From positions 1-64,000 of IMG/VR virus record IMGVR_UViG_3300025914_000009: 64,000 nucleotides of DNA; one strand, written 5' to 3'. The DNA is from a virus. Shown here one piece after another: positions 29,392 to 38,594 of this stretch. The position numbers were made by a program, and so were the translations under genes. The notes under the pieces are model-generated. The model had not been told where the DNA came from, made no database searches, and worked only from the letters and a program-made list of their open reading frames with translations. How positions within the stretch are numbered: position 1 is the stretch's first letter; each line of letters starts with the position of its first letter.

Positions 29392-30791
29392 TAAGTTGTT
29401 GTTGTGGTTGTTGTTGTAGAAGTAGTGCCTTGTTGATATACTACTGTTACATTAGATGGAGCTGCACATGGAGAAGGACAAGATGCAATTGCAGTACACA
29501 ATCTTGTAAATAGTGCAGGGTTGTCAGCCAGTTCATCTAATATTGCTCCGAATAGAACACCTGGATCTACTGATACATTGAGTCTTACAACATGATTTGT
29601 AGTATCTAGCACTGGTGTAACAGTAACTCCATTATTTCCAGTACCTGTCAGTAGTTTCTGAGATAGATAGTCAGGATTAGTATCTCCTGAATCAGCTGCA
29701 ACCTTATGATCTCCAGCTCCAGATCCTCCAGTAGTGTTAATTATCACAAACCCAGGGGAGGTGATGTAGTCAAGGGAGATATTAGTACCTGGGATAAGCT
29801 TATCCTGAAGTACACCAGGGCTCGTATCAGAAGCAGTTGCTGCTACAAATCTATCTGTGCTAAGAGTTCCTGTGAAAGCAACATGCTTACCAAGACATAG
29901 ATTACTATTATCTACATTCGTAATAGCAAAGCTACCAGACCATTGGGTTGGTAATGCCTGAGCTATAGCAGTAACCTTTGAGAGAATGTTTTGAAGAGTT
30001 CCTTGAAGATCAGTTCCATTTGCTACTGAGTTACTTACACATCCAAAAGTGAGGGCAGTCGTATCAATAGTACCTGTTTGACATAACCTTGTCTTGATCT
30101 TATTGATTGTATCAACAAGGGTATCTGATGTAGTAAGAGGAGCAGGAAGGCAACTTCCAACATTATTAAATGTTGGTAATGAAGCAGTTCCACTTTCTAC
30201 TAACCCTTTCAGAATACAGATCTGAGATATAAGAGTATTAAATCCTCCAACTATTGTTGTAGGAGCAGGACTTACAGTATAGCACTGACCCCAGTTAGCC
30301 CCTGAGGGGTTAAGAGTAGAATCAATCTGGCCAAACTTAGTACAATACTTATTTAGAACTGTGATAAGAGTATCTGTATTTACAACTCCTGCAGAAGAGC
30401 AGGTAATTCCTGGTATTTCCAAAGCACTTACTCTACCCTTTAATGTATTCTGATCATTTACATAGGTAGTTCCAATGAAAGTAGTGACTGTGGTATTAAG
30501 GTTACATACATAGTTTGAGATGGTCTCCACAAACTGCTTCTGGGTAGTAATTGGAGCAAGGCAGTAAGTATTGTATGTAGAGTAGTCTCCGGTAGAAGCA
30601 CACAATAAGGGATCTATAATCTGCAGAATAGTCTCCAGATTAGTATTAGGAGTAATACCAGAACAACTTAGGGCAGGGCCAGTATATACTACACAACCAG
30701 AGTCAAGAAAACATGGACTGGTTTCCTGACAGTTAGCTGGAACAAATCCAGTTATAGATGCGGTTGTTTGTGTACAGTTATTGCAAGCCAT
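29391..30791 (-). CDS. Fibre protein with shared N-terminal adaptor and poly-Thr tail (466 aa)
   Basis: The N-terminal CVVYTGPALSCSGI followed by TNLETILQIID matches the neighbouring collar protein (CVQYTGPAIPLLGI, GDTLSAFEASI), indicating a common virion attachment module. The body consists of Cys-containing repeats (NTDTLITVLNKYC, TSDTLVDTINKIKTRLC) about 70 residues apart, then a fibre-like segment HKVAADSGDTNPDYLSQKL. It ends in STTTTTTTT. The TAATG junction couples it to the next gene. Probable trimeric fibre; receptor unknown. Confidence 0.6.
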   Translation of the reverse strand: MACNNCTQTTASITGFVPANCQETSPCFLDSGCVVYTGPALSCSGITPNTNLETILQIIDPLLCASTGDYSTYNTYCLAPITTQKQFVETISNYVCNLNTTVTTFIGTTYVNDQNTLKGRVSALEIPGITCSSAGVVNTDTLITVLNKYCTKFGQIDSTLNPSGANWGQCYTVSPAPTTIVGGFNTLISQICILKGLVESGTASLPTFNNVGSCLPAPLTTSDTLVDTINKIKTRLCQTGTIDTTALTFGCVSNSVANGTDLQGTLQNILSKVTAIAQALPTQWSGSFAITNVDNSNLCLGKHVAFTGTLSTDRFVAATASDTSPGVLQDKLIPGTNISLDYITSPGFVIINTTGGSGAGDHKVAADSGDTNPDYLSQKLLTGTGNNGVTVTPVLDTTNHVVRLNVSVDPGVLFGAILDELADNPALFTRLCTAIASCPSPCAAPSNVTVVYQQGTTSTTTTTTTT

Positions 30792-30801
30792 TTATATTAT
30801 A

Positions 30802-31872
30802 TTAAGGGATATACATTATGTAATAAGCAGCCATGGAAGGTTGGATATTATTATGGGGCTGCCCTCCACCTTGAGAGTTCATAGTAATACCAGTTGTAGA
30901 ATTTCCTGTTTTATCAGGTATTGTGATTGGAGATATGGGGTTATTTCCAAGCGATGGAACTTGAGTGGAGCTTTGATCTTTAACATGAACACCATTACTG
31001 TAAGTGAGGGAGTGATTATGCCCTGGATCATTCAATGTGTGAGTATGAGTAGGCATCTCTGCAATAGTAAGAGTATGGAAAGTCTCACCTTGCTTCATGA
31101 ACACTGACCAGGCAGGGTTATTTGGATTTGCTGCTGGGTCTACCGCTGCATCCAGAGGCCCTCCGGGAACACTTGCAATAGCCCCTACTATGGTTCTACC
31201 TCTTAGGTCAGGAGTACCGTTATTACCATTACATAGATAAACCTTTGCAAATCCAAGTGATGATATACCTATTCCACTAGCATCAAAATTAGATAAAGGC
31301 CCAAAGTAAGCCATTACAGTGAAAGGTATCATCTTTGTATTGTTCTGAACTATAGTTCCTCCCCCTCCATTTATGTTAGTAACTATCTGAGTAACAAGAG
31401 TTGTTAAATCAGAGTTTTTAACATATGTTGAAGGTATAGCATCTACGGTAGTCTTAACAGAACAAAGTAAAGCAATAGCAGCTTGTAAAATATCATCTCT
31501 TGTAGGATTAGTAGGTAATCCTGTAAGGCAAGCAGTATTGAAAACAGGGTTATTCTCTATCTGAGTATTAATAGTGTCAATCAGTTGCTTCAGTGTACAA
31601 GATGCAGTGATAAGCATCTGTAGAACATTACTTAGAGTAGGTGAAGCTACTCCAATTATATCTTGCAGAAAGGGGCAGCTGATAGTCAGATTAGCAGGTA
31701 CAATTCCTGTGCCATCCAGGATACCTACTACTTCAGCAGCAATAGATGCTTCGAATGCAGATAGGGTGTCTCCTGTGCAGATCCCCAGTAATGGGATTGC
31801 AGGGCCAGTGTATTGAACACACTGATCAGATATTATGTCAGGGCAATTAATTAGACAATCTTTGCAACTCAT
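30802..31872 (-). CDS. Short tail fibre protein with phage collar domain (356 aa)
   Basis: The N-terminal adaptor (CVQYTGPAIPLLGICTGDTL) is shared with the downstream fibre gene. The C-terminal about 150 residues carry the phage tail collar pattern: VYLCNGNNGTPDLRGRTIVGA, then AEMPTHTHTLNDPGHNHSL with the HxH metal-binding signature of T4 gp12-like tips, and GGGQPHNNIQPSMAAYYIMY at the end. This is the best receptor-binding candidate of the window. The ATG overlaps the preceding stop (TAATG). Confidence 0.8.
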   Translation of the reverse strand: MSCKDCLINCPDIISDQCVQYTGPAIPLLGICTGDTLSAFEASIAAEVVGILDGTGIVPANLTISCPFLQDIIGVASPTLSNVLQMLITASCTLKQLIDTINTQIENNPVFNTACLTGLPTNPTRDDILQAAIALLCSVKTTVDAIPSTYVKNSDLTTLVTQIVTNINGGGGTIVQNNTKMIPFTVMAYFGPLSNFDASGIGISSLGFAKVYLCNGNNGTPDLRGRTIVGAIASVPGGPLDAAVDPAANPNNPAWSVFMKQGETFHTLTIAEMPTHTHTLNDPGHNHSLTYSNGVHVKDQSSTQVPSLGNNPISPITIPDKTGNSTTGITMNSQGGGQPHNNIQPSMAAYYIMYIP

Positions 31873-32756
31873 TATGTGGTAGTTGTTGTAGTGGTAGTTG
31901 AGGTAGTAGTAGTGGTACAGAATGTTCCAATATCTCTCATAGTGATAGTAACAGCTTGTGAATTATTTACAGTTACACCAGTAAATGTATAGCTACTTGC
32001 ACCTGTATAATCTTGACACTGTGCTACACTATTACTTCCTATAATCTTTATACTTCCAAATGCATTTCCATCTACTGAGATTATGAAGCTACCTGGTATG
32101 AAACTAGCTGCAATGTTAGCAGTCTTGCTTCCCCCTGGGATTACTGGATAAGCTCCTGATACATACTGATTATTATTCGGTGGATAATTATCGTATTGTA
32201 CTGCCAGAATAGCAGCTCCACCTGTAGATGCATTATTAGTTACAGTAACCTGTGGAGAAGCAGTAGTAGTTGTTGTAGTTGTAGTAGATGTTGTAGATGA
32301 AGTACTCGTACTTGTTGTAGTACTAGTACTTGTAGAAGTACTCGTTGAAGTAGTTGTGGAAGTACTTGTACTTGTGGTTGTAGAGGTTGTAGTAGAAGTT
32401 GTGGTGCTAGTTGTACTTGTTGTACTTGTAGTACTTGTAGAAGTAGTGGTTGTAAATGGCCCTACTTTCATTCTTCTTGCTATCTTAAACTCTCCACCAG
32501 TTAATGCTTTCACCCTGGATACTATTGCAGGAAAACCATAGGGGCAATAGAAATCCTGGTTCCATCTAAGATTATTTAGAATCTCCTTATAATACAATAG
32601 CTGCCTTACCCTTATATAAGGGAGGGGCTTTATGGTCATAAAGGCAGTATTTTGCCAAGCATTTTTTCCGTACTGAGCAAGAACTGCATCAATTGAGCAT
32701 ATAGCATCTTCGAGATTATCACAATCTGTACAGGTCTTTAGAAGATAACTAAACAT
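31872..32756 (-). CDS. Virion protein with about 65-residue Thr/Ser linker and poly-Thr tail (294 aa)
   Basis: Residues 1-100 are a compact Cys-containing domain (CTDCDNLEDAICSID, YYKEILNNLRW) I do not recognise. Residues about 102-168 are almost only Thr and Ser. Residues 170-280 form a beta domain (VTVTNNASTGGAAILAVQYD) of Ig-like appearance. The last residues are again Thr/Ser. The linker probably acts as an extended, possibly glycosylated stalk between a virion anchor and an exposed Ig domain. The DNA of the linker is a degenerate ACN/AGY repeat prone to length change. Confidence 0.55.
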   Translation of the reverse strand: MFSYLLKTCTDCDNLEDAICSIDAVLAQYGKNAWQNTAFMTIKPLPYIRVRQLLYYKEILNNLRWNQDFYCPYGFPAIVSRVKALTGGEFKIARRMKVGPFTTTTSTSTTSTTSTTSTTTSTTTSTTTSTSTSTTTSTSTSTSTSTTTSTSTSSTTSTTTTTTTTASPQVTVTNNASTGGAAILAVQYDNYPPNNNQYVSGAYPVIPGGSKTANIAASFIPGSFIISVDGNAFGSIKIIGSNSVAQCQDYTGASSYTFTGVTVNNSQAVTITMRDIGTFCTTTTTSTTTTTTTT

Positions 32757-32890
32757 TTAAGCAATAGTTTGTAAGCACTTTTTTGTTGCAATTTATCCCA
32801 ACATTCTCTACAGTAACCATTTATGAGCTGGCAAGCAGCGGCATAAGTATTGCAGTCTGGGTTTTTGCATTTAGTTGATTGGCATCCCAT
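32738..32890 (-). CDS. Cys-rich zinc-ribbon-like microprotein (50 aa)
   Basis: ATG at 32890 to TAA, overlapping the start of the 294-aa gene by 19 nt. Six cysteines at positions 3, 8, 13, 20, 27 and 30 (KCKNPDC and CREC) suggest a zinc-bound or disulfide-tight fold. It fills an otherwise empty gap between two coupled virion genes and is in the same orientation, which supports it. Confidence 0.5.
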   Translation of the reverse strand: MGCQSTKCKNPDCNTYAAACQLINGYCRECWDKLQQKSAYKLLLKCLVIF

Positions 32891-32901
32891 AATCTTTGGT
32901 T

Positions 32902-33474
32902 TTAGCACCAGAGGGTATTTGTAGTTCCTCTACATCTTCCTCTAATAAAGTTATCCAACATTGTATTTGCATCCTGGTACAGCTTCATGGCCAGGATATT
33001 ATTACATTGATTTGAAGCTGAAATAGCAGCTTGAATATAGAACCAGATTTCATCAAGAACTTTCATCTGCTCAATCTTTACATCTCTATTGCATTCTATC
33101 AGATCAGTCTTTAAAAAGGCTTTCCCGAACTTTTGCTCTATGCGAGTAGTTCTGAGAAAACTTTTCTCAATATTGAAGTCTATAGCAGGGCTTATAGATT
33201 GTTTGATTGTCCATATTCCGTCAGGGAGATCAGTAAGCATGCTTGGGTCAGTGACACAAGTCAAGTTGAGGTTATTTCCATTAAGGAAAAGAACTTCACT
33301 CTTGACAAAAGATACTGTTGCCTTAGGAAAGGAAGGAGGAGTAATCTCATATGTGGGATTAGTCACAACGAAATTACTTGGATAAAAGGAGACATCCGCA
33401 ACAGCCATTGTCAAAGTGTTGTGGGTATCTACTGTTGTGAAATCCAGTATTGGTGAAGTTTGTGGAATAGGCAT
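32902..33474 (-). CDS. Structural-module protein of unknown function (190 aa)
   Basis: The N-terminal half is beta-rich (VTNPTYEITPPSFPKATVSF, LPDGIWTIKQSI) and the C-terminal half helical with IEQMKVLDEIWFYIQAAIS and two late Cys (RGRCRGTTNTLWC). It looks like an adaptor with a beta domain on a helical base. The start overlaps the endolysin stop by one base. I do not recognise the family; by position it belongs to the fibre/virion block. Confidence 0.6.
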   Translation of the reverse strand: MPIPQTSPILDFTTVDTHNTLTMAVADVSFYPSNFVVTNPTYEITPPSFPKATVSFVKSEVLFLNGNNLNLTCVTDPSMLTDLPDGIWTIKQSISPAIDFNIEKSFLRTTRIEQKFGKAFLKTDLIECNRDVKIEQMKVLDEIWFYIQAAISASNQCNNILAMKLYQDANTMLDNFIRGRCRGTTNTLWC

Positions 33475-33986
33475 TAGACATTAACATATTTTGTTCCTGG
33501 AATGAAGTCTCCACTGTTATACTTTTGGAAGAGCTGCTGCCAGGTATTTCCGAATGTTTTCTGTAGGTGAGGATAATCTTTAATGGAAGACCACTTTCCT
33601 CCCCACTCCCAACCAGCTTGTTCAAATACTTTCACTACTTCCAGCCAGTCAGCTACACCATCTCTATCATTATCCTTTTTCATATCCCAGGAGGTCTCAT
33701 CATATACTCCATCTCCATTAGTATCATAAACTAAGCAAAAGTCAATAGCAAGTCCATAATTATGATAGCTGCTCCCCCCACGGGCATTTGTAACAATCTG
33801 TCCTGGTGTAGTTCTCCCTTGAGCATATAGGGCGTTCTGCTCATCTATTGTCCTTAGTCCCTGAGGGACTGCTATAGCAACGGTCTTAGGGAGTGGTGCT
33901 TCTGCTTTTTCGATTAGTGCTTTTACCTCATCTCTCACCTTTGGATGGAGTAGGGCTATCCTAGCTTCTGACTTAGTATGTCTCAT
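33474..33986 (-). CDS. Endolysin, M15 peptidase with EF-hand-like insert (170 aa)
   Basis: VanY/M15-type zinc peptidase: H75 and D82 in SSYHNYGLAIDF and H140 in DYPHLQK are the three expected zinc ligands, with GLRTIDEQNALYAQGRT as the usual substrate-cleft block. These enzymes cut peptide stems of peptidoglycan (L-Ala-D-Glu or D-Ala-D-Ala). Two acidic loops, DTNGDGVYDE (88-97) and DNDRDGVAD (105-113), have EF-hand-like DxNxDG spacing. This recalls the calcium-dependent T5 endolysin, so calcium control is likely. There is no signal peptide, so export needs a holin or it acts late. A terminator lies just upstream. Confidence 0.85.
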   Translation of the reverse strand: MRHTKSEARIALLHPKVRDEVKALIEKAEAPLPKTVAIAVPQGLRTIDEQNALYAQGRTTPGQIVTNARGGSSYHNYGLAIDFCLVYDTNGDGVYDETSWDMKKDNDRDGVADWLEVVKVFEQAGWEWGGKWSSIKDYPHLQKTFGNTWQQLFQKYNSGDFIPGTKYVNV

Positions 33987-34003
33987 TGGTTATTTTTTAA
34001 AAT

Positions 34004-34042
34004 AAAAAAGGAGAGAGAGCCTTGAATTGCTCTGCTCTCCTT
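34004..34042 (-). terminator. Intrinsic terminator after the 385-aa structural gene
   Basis: Minus strand: AAGGAGAGCAGAGC, 8-nt loop, GCTCTCTCTCCTTTTTT. A long stem and a T-run between the 385-aa gene and the endolysin, consistent with stepped-down lysis gene expression. Confidence 0.75.
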
Positions 34043-34061
34043 AACTGCCAGGTTCAGATTA

Positions 34062-35219
34062 TTATGGTATTAGGGTTGTAGTAGAAGTGGTTGAAGTTGA
34101 AGTGGTTGAAGTTGTAGTAGTAGTAGTTGGATTAGTTCCACTCACATCAGTTGGTGCTCCAAGTGCTGCAGTAAGGGCAGTTTCGAATGTTCCACCAGTT
34201 CCTGTTGGGAAGGCTACAATTACTGTAGAATCCTGAGGAACTCCAGGGTTCCATGTATTCAGGTATTCATCATAAGGATAGTACTTGATGTAGTAAGTAT
34301 CATAGAACGTACCATCAGTTACATAGCTGGTAAACAGCTGATCCCAAGATGCATACTTGTATTGATGTTTGAACTGATTAACTTGGTAGCTCCATAAGTT
34401 CTTTTCAAGCTGCTTGATTTCTGCAGAAGATCCGGAAGGATAATCTGATCTTTGAACTACTGTAGATGTAGCTACTATATCACAGGCATTGCTTACAATG
34501 AAATCCTGAGTTGTGACAGGCCCTTTGATCACGAAAGCTCTGAACCAGAGTCTGTCGTATTCATAAGGATAAGCTTCGAAGTCACAAGGGTTTCCATAGA
34601 CTGTCAGAGGCTTTTCAGTTATATACAGCTGAGAGCTTGATCCTGTTCCAAATCTTGAGAAGGTCAGGAAGGTAGAAAGTGCAGGGTCTGCATTTCCTTT
34701 TGCAACAGCTGCATCCACAAAATTCTGCAGAGCAGTTCCTGTAACACTACTACAAGGGTTAGCACCACATGAGCAACATGGAGTATCTACCACGAATGAT
34801 CTTGTAAGACCATTGAAGAATCCAGTATCAATATAACTTGAGTGAAGTACGAAGGCAAAGGTGATCTGCTCACTGCATTCAAGAGCCCATGAGCTAACGG
34901 ATTGTACCTGTGTTGGCACGTTTGATACAGCAGTTATTTTGTACCACTCAATAACCTTGGTAGAAGTGATCTTATCAGATCTTTTACTTCCAAGTTGGTT
35001 ACCTACTGTACCAAATCCTACTGCATTATTTGAAGGTAATACTTCGATTCTACCTTGAGCAATGTAGAAGTACTTTGCTGCTGCTATATTACCAGAGGTG
35101 GCAATTGAATAGTCAGGACGAAAAAGCCCAATTTGACCTGGTGTAAGGTCTTGGGTAGATCCTGTGGAAGCCAGAGTTCCTGATGTGGCAACAAACAGCG
35201 TTGTTAATGAGAAATCCAT
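34062..35219 (-). CDS. Capsid-associated structural protein with Thr/Ser tail (385 aa)
   Basis: A beta-rich protein with an NSNP-type composition and a Cys cluster (DTPCCSCGANPCSS) near residue 150. The C-terminal 25 residues are a Thr/Ser run ending LIP. It lies two genes after the capsid gene, where crAss-like phages encode auxiliary capsid or head-fibre proteins. The tail is of the same kind as in the fibre genes and may be a flexible exposed stalk. Assignment as auxiliary capsid or head fibre is inferred. Confidence 0.55.
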   Translation of the reverse strand: MDFSLTTLFVATSGTLASTGSTQDLTPGQIGLFRPDYSIATSGNIAAAKYFYIAQGRIEVLPSNNAVGFGTVGNQLGSKRSDKITSTKVIEWYKITAVSNVPTQVQSVSSWALECSEQITFAFVLHSSYIDTGFFNGLTRSFVVDTPCCSCGANPCSSVTGTALQNFVDAAVAKGNADPALSTFLTFSRFGTGSSSQLYITEKPLTVYGNPCDFEAYPYEYDRLWFRAFVIKGPVTTQDFIVSNACDIVATSTVVQRSDYPSGSSAEIKQLEKNLWSYQVNQFKHQYKYASWDQLFTSYVTDGTFYDTYYIKYYPYDEYLNTWNPGVPQDSTVIVAFPTGTGGTFETALTAALGAPTDVSGTNPTTTTTTSTTSTSTTSTTTLIP

Positions 35220-35240
35220 TTAGATATAGATTTTACGTGA

Positions 35241-35969
35241 TTATTCAGATGTTCTTATTCTTTCTTGGGTGTACTGGACTGCAGGATTATTTTCAGTATC
35301 CATTGCTAACTCCTGTACTGTAAGGTTAAGTAGTTCATCCTCAAGATATTCTGGCAGCTCACAGTCTACATGAGTAGAAGTAGTACCATCAAATTTTATA
35401 TATCCTGGGAAGTCTACCTTTTGGGGATATCTTATGTAGCTTACATAAATAGTCTTCGGAGTGAAGGTTCCATCTGTGTAGACACTTAAATTGAACTGGG
35501 CTATTGAAGAAAAGCTCTCTTCGTATTCAAAAGAGGGCCTATAGTTCGTGTTGATAAGCAGACTAATAACATCAGAATGCTTTACAAGATCCTTATTTAC
35601 GTATATGACCTTATCTTTACACGTCCCCTTGGAAGCTATAAAGTACGAGTCTATATAGAACATGTACTGGGGAGTAAGTAGTGTAAGATCAGCTGTCCAC
35701 TTATTCAGATCTGGATCAGTTAGAGTAAGGCTCAGAGGATGACTTCTCATGGGCTCTATTAAAACTTCAAGATCCTCATATCTCTTCTTGAAGCTATCTA
35801 ACCCGAGACCCGAAGGATTATTCGAGTCCATTTTTAGTTTAACCAGCTTGAGCTGGGCTTCATTCAGAGCGAGGATCTTGTTTTCTAAAGGTATAATCTG
35901 ATGTTCGAGAGCTGCTACCTTATTTAACTTAAGGTCTATCTTATATAACAGGCTCTCTACTGGGATCAT
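35241..35969 (-). CDS. crAss-like ring/connector structural protein (242 aa)
   Basis: An N-terminal helix pair (LKLNKVAALEHQIIPLENKIL) is followed by a beta domain and a conserved-looking end: VDCELPEYLEDELLNLTVQE and LAMDTENNPAVQYTQER. I recognise this end from crAss-like neck proteins attached to the portal. The start overlaps the 333-aa gene by 4 nt. A position just downstream of the capsid gene fits a head-completion ring. Confidence 0.6.
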   Translation of the reverse strand: MIPVESLLYKIDLKLNKVAALEHQIIPLENKILALNEAQLKLVKLKMDSNNPSGLGLDSFKKRYEDLEVLIEPMRSHPLSLTLTDPDLNKWTADLTLLTPQYMFYIDSYFIASKGTCKDKVIYVNKDLVKHSDVISLLINTNYRPSFEYEESFSSIAQFNLSVYTDGTFTPKTIYVSYIRYPQKVDFPGYIKFDGTTSTHVDCELPEYLEDELLNLTVQELAMDTENNPAVQYTQERIRTSE

Positions 35970-36967
35970 ACTTCAGCAAGTTTTTTTACTTTTAACTTTT
36001 TCTCCAGTTCGAGTAAATCTTCCTGGTTTATTTCATCCATGAGGTGATCAATTAATTCTTGTTTATCTCTAAACACTTCCAGTTCTCCTTCATATACACG
36101 TCCACCTTTCTTCTCTTTGTAGATCTGGTGTTTGAAAGCTTGCTCTACTAAGTCTCTCACATATAAGGAGTCATCTTTCAGGTCTGCATATAAGCTGAAC
36201 ACTTTAACTGGATCTTTACCTTTGTGTACTCCATTGTCTACCTGGTTCTTTTTCAGGAAGTTATCTACAAGATTGTACACAGTTTCTTCTTTTGCACTAT
36301 CACCTACGGGCAGATCAAGTAGTCTTGCGACCTTCTTACGCTTTTCAAGAGACCAGCTATCAAACTTAATGATAGCATCATTAGCAGTCTTCTTTTTTCT
36401 GTACTGAAGAGCACTTTCAACATCCTCATCATTCACATAGTATTGTGTATCATGAGAATATTCTCCTCTCTCATAAGCAGCAAGTGAAGAGGCAATGCGT
36501 GGATCTGCAGCTAACCACAAATAAGTGATGTGCTGCCAGGGATCTTCCAGATTGAAGATGTTATCTCCATCTGCCAGCTTTACTGGTTCCACATGCGCTG
36601 TTCCTTTTTTAGATGTATAGTTGTAATACTCAGAAGTTGGTGACAGGTCAATTCCCGTAGCTTCTTCAAGCTTTTTTCTCAATGCTTTTACCTTCTCCTG
36701 CTCAAGCTTTCTAAGCTGAGGGTCTTCTATCTTGAGAATGTATTTAGCATGCTCATCTAGGCCATTTCTGTACTTCCCACTAAGTTCCTTAAATGGAAGC
36801 ATCATCTTGGTTGTACCAGGAGCTCTACTCATCCCTCTCTGTCTTAGAGATTTCTCCATAGTAGGGAATGCACCATCAAAGTCCTTCGGTATTACACTAA
36901 TCTTACCGATCTTACCCATAAGTAGTTGATTATTTGGTTTACTGTACCCCTGGTGGTCATGATCCAC
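35966..36967 (-). CDS. Conserved capsid-module protein (333 aa)
   Basis: Highly charged, mainly helical protein with WQHITYLWLAADPRIASSLA in the centre and a Lys/Glu-rich C-terminus (LLELEKKLKVKKLAEV). No enzyme motif. The frame opens with GTG at 36967; an in-frame ATG at 36919 (MGKIGKIS) is an alternative start. A strong terminator separates it from the capsid gene upstream, so its expression is set below that of capsid. Function unknown. Confidence 0.6.
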   Translation of the reverse strand: MDHDHQGYSKPNNQLLMGKIGKISVIPKDFDGAFPTMEKSLRQRGMSRAPGTTKMMLPFKELSGKYRNGLDEHAKYILKIEDPQLRKLEQEKVKALRKKLEEATGIDLSPTSEYYNYTSKKGTAHVEPVKLADGDNIFNLEDPWQHITYLWLAADPRIASSLAAYERGEYSHDTQYYVNDEDVESALQYRKKKTANDAIIKFDSWSLEKRKKVARLLDLPVGDSAKEETVYNLVDNFLKKNQVDNGVHKGKDPVKVFSLYADLKDDSLYVRDLVEQAFKHQIYKEKKGGRVYEGELEVFRDKQELIDHLMDEINQEDLLELEKKLKVKKLAEV

Positions 36968-36992
36968 ATGCTTCTTAGGAAGGGGTATTTTG

Positions 36993-37032
36993 AAAAGAGG
37001 GCCCTGGAGGCGGGAAGTTTCAGGGCTCTCTT
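36993..37032 (-). terminator. Intrinsic terminator downstream of the capsid gene
   Basis: Minus strand: AAGAGAGCCCTG, 14-nt loop, CAGGGCCCTCTTTTC. It lies 18 nt after the capsid stop. With the promoter ahead of the scaffold gene it gives scaffold plus capsid their own abundant transcript. Confidence 0.75.
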
Positions 37033-37049
37033 CTCGGAAGGTTTCCTCA

Positions 37050-38594
37050 TTAGAACTGAGGAACTTCTTCTATAACGACGCAACGTGATAAATCTTCTAT
37101 AAAGACATCGTATCTATCATCCATGAAGATAGTATAACCATCAAACATGTTGGCAGCTGAGTGACCTTGTGATCTCATAGCTCCAAGGTGATGTCTACGC
37201 CCATCAATATATCCCCATGTCATTGAGGGTCTTCCCTTCATTCTTACTTCTCTGATATTGTTTCTCAGAGATCCATCTCCCTCAGGGGAAATGTCAAAGA
37301 CAAGGAATAATGGAGTTGATTTCTTATTCTGACCGAACTCAAGGTTAGATTGAGGTAAATCCAGTTCTTTTAAGTGAACCAGCTCAATTCTACCTGTTTC
37401 ACGAGTTACCATGCTTGAGAAGGCATAGTTTAGTGTTAGTTTCTGTTCAGCACCCTGAATGAATCTTGTATCAGCAATGATAGTAAGACCACTATTGAGA
37501 GCATCATCTTTCAGAGCTTGGTCGAATACATCGAACCCTGCTTCATTAGTGTATATCTTAACTCTTCTTTGTGCTACATCTACACGTCTGTAGAACAGAT
37601 CTCCAAACACAGCACGGAAGATATTAGTTGAGAACTCACCTCTGTTATACTGAACAAGGTTACCATTGTTTCTCATTCTGTAGTAAACTCCAGAAGATAC
37701 TTTCTTAACCTCTTGCTTAGAACCTCTTGTCTTCACGATACCTGGTTTACCCCAGATCATCTTTTGTACTTTCAGATCAAGCATTGCTTTTCTCATCCAG
37801 AACTCAATGAAAGGTTCCCATCTGATATCATGACGAGTAACTGGTTTCTCGTTTCTCTTACCATTGATGTACACCATCAGGTCAAGAGGCATACCATCTT
37901 TGTTCTTGAGCATACGATCATCTGCCCAACCAGTGATAGTATGTTTGTAACCTACAGCTGAACCTAAAGATTCATACATTGTGATCTTTTCAGCCATACG
38001 AGGAAGACCAGGAAGATCTTCATCGAACTCACCAATTGATTGATTTACAAGAGTAAACTCAATACCAGGTTCAAGGAATGTAGGATCAACGAACTCAACT
38101 TTAGGATTGCTCGATACAAGCGTGGCAGTGTAAAGGAATCCCATGTTGTAAGGCTGCGGATCTCTTATGATAGCAAATTGCTGACCATAGATCTTGTGTG
38201 GAGTGATGATCATATTCTGAGTGAACTCAGCTGAATCCATCACGAACTGGAACTCCTGACCATCAATACCTGGAGTGGTAAGATTCAGTGTGCTCGTAGG
38301 AACCTCGATGATCTTAGGGAATTTGTATGGTACTTCTACTTCCCATTGCCATGCATCAGAGTTGGTATCAATGTAGAACGGAGTAGACTTGTTGATCATG
38401 TCCAGGAAGTCATTGGCATACAATGAGCTCTGTGTATAAATGGAGATAATCTTCTTATCATAGTCCGCAGGATCTGTGGTATGGAAAGACTCCAGGTGAT
38501 TTGTGTCTGTGAGCTTACCAATAGCACGTTTGTCCATTGAAGCTACCCTGGCATAGGCAAAACCAGTAAAACCAGGTATTGTTTGTAAAGCCAT
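37050..38594 (-). CDS. Major capsid protein, crAss-like HK97 fold (514 aa)
   Basis: The length and the N-terminal sequence (MALQTIPGFTGFAYARVASM) with DKKIISIYTQSSLYANDFLD match crAss-like major capsid proteins. Further typical blocks are PYKFPKIIEVPTSTLNL, HDIRWEPFIEFWMRKAML and RMRNNGNLVQYNRGEF. It is directly downstream of the scaffold-like gene and followed by a terminator, as expected for the most abundant protein. It forms the icosahedral shell. Confidence 0.88.
   Translation of the reverse strand: MALQTIPGFTGFAYARVASMDKRAIGKLTDTNHLESFHTTDPADYDKKIISIYTQSSLYANDFLDMINKSTPFYIDTNSDAWQWEVEVPYKFPKIIEVPTSTLNLTTPGIDGQEFQFVMDSAEFTQNMIITPHKIYGQQFAIIRDPQPYNMGFLYTATLVSSNPKVEFVDPTFLEPGIEFTLVNQSIGEFDEDLPGLPRMAEKITMYESLGSAVGYKHTITGWADDRMLKNKDGMPLDLMVYINGKRNEKPVTRHDIRWEPFIEFWMRKAMLDLKVQKMIWGKPGIVKTRGSKQEVKKVSSGVYYRMRNNGNLVQYNRGEFSTNIFRAVFGDLFYRRVDVAQRRVKIYTNEAGFDVFDQALKDDALNSGLTIIADTRFIQGAEQKLTLNYAFSSMVTRETGRIELVHLKELDLPQSNLEFGQNKKSTPLFLVFDISPEGDGSLRNNIREVRMKGRPSMTWGYIDGRRHHLGAMRSQGHSAANMFDGYTIFMDDRYDVFIEDLSRCVVIEEVPQF

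Noticed and set aside
36892-37083. 63-aa basic frame bridging the end of the capsid gene
   Set aside because: It runs through a strong terminator and overlaps the capsid 3' end in another frame.
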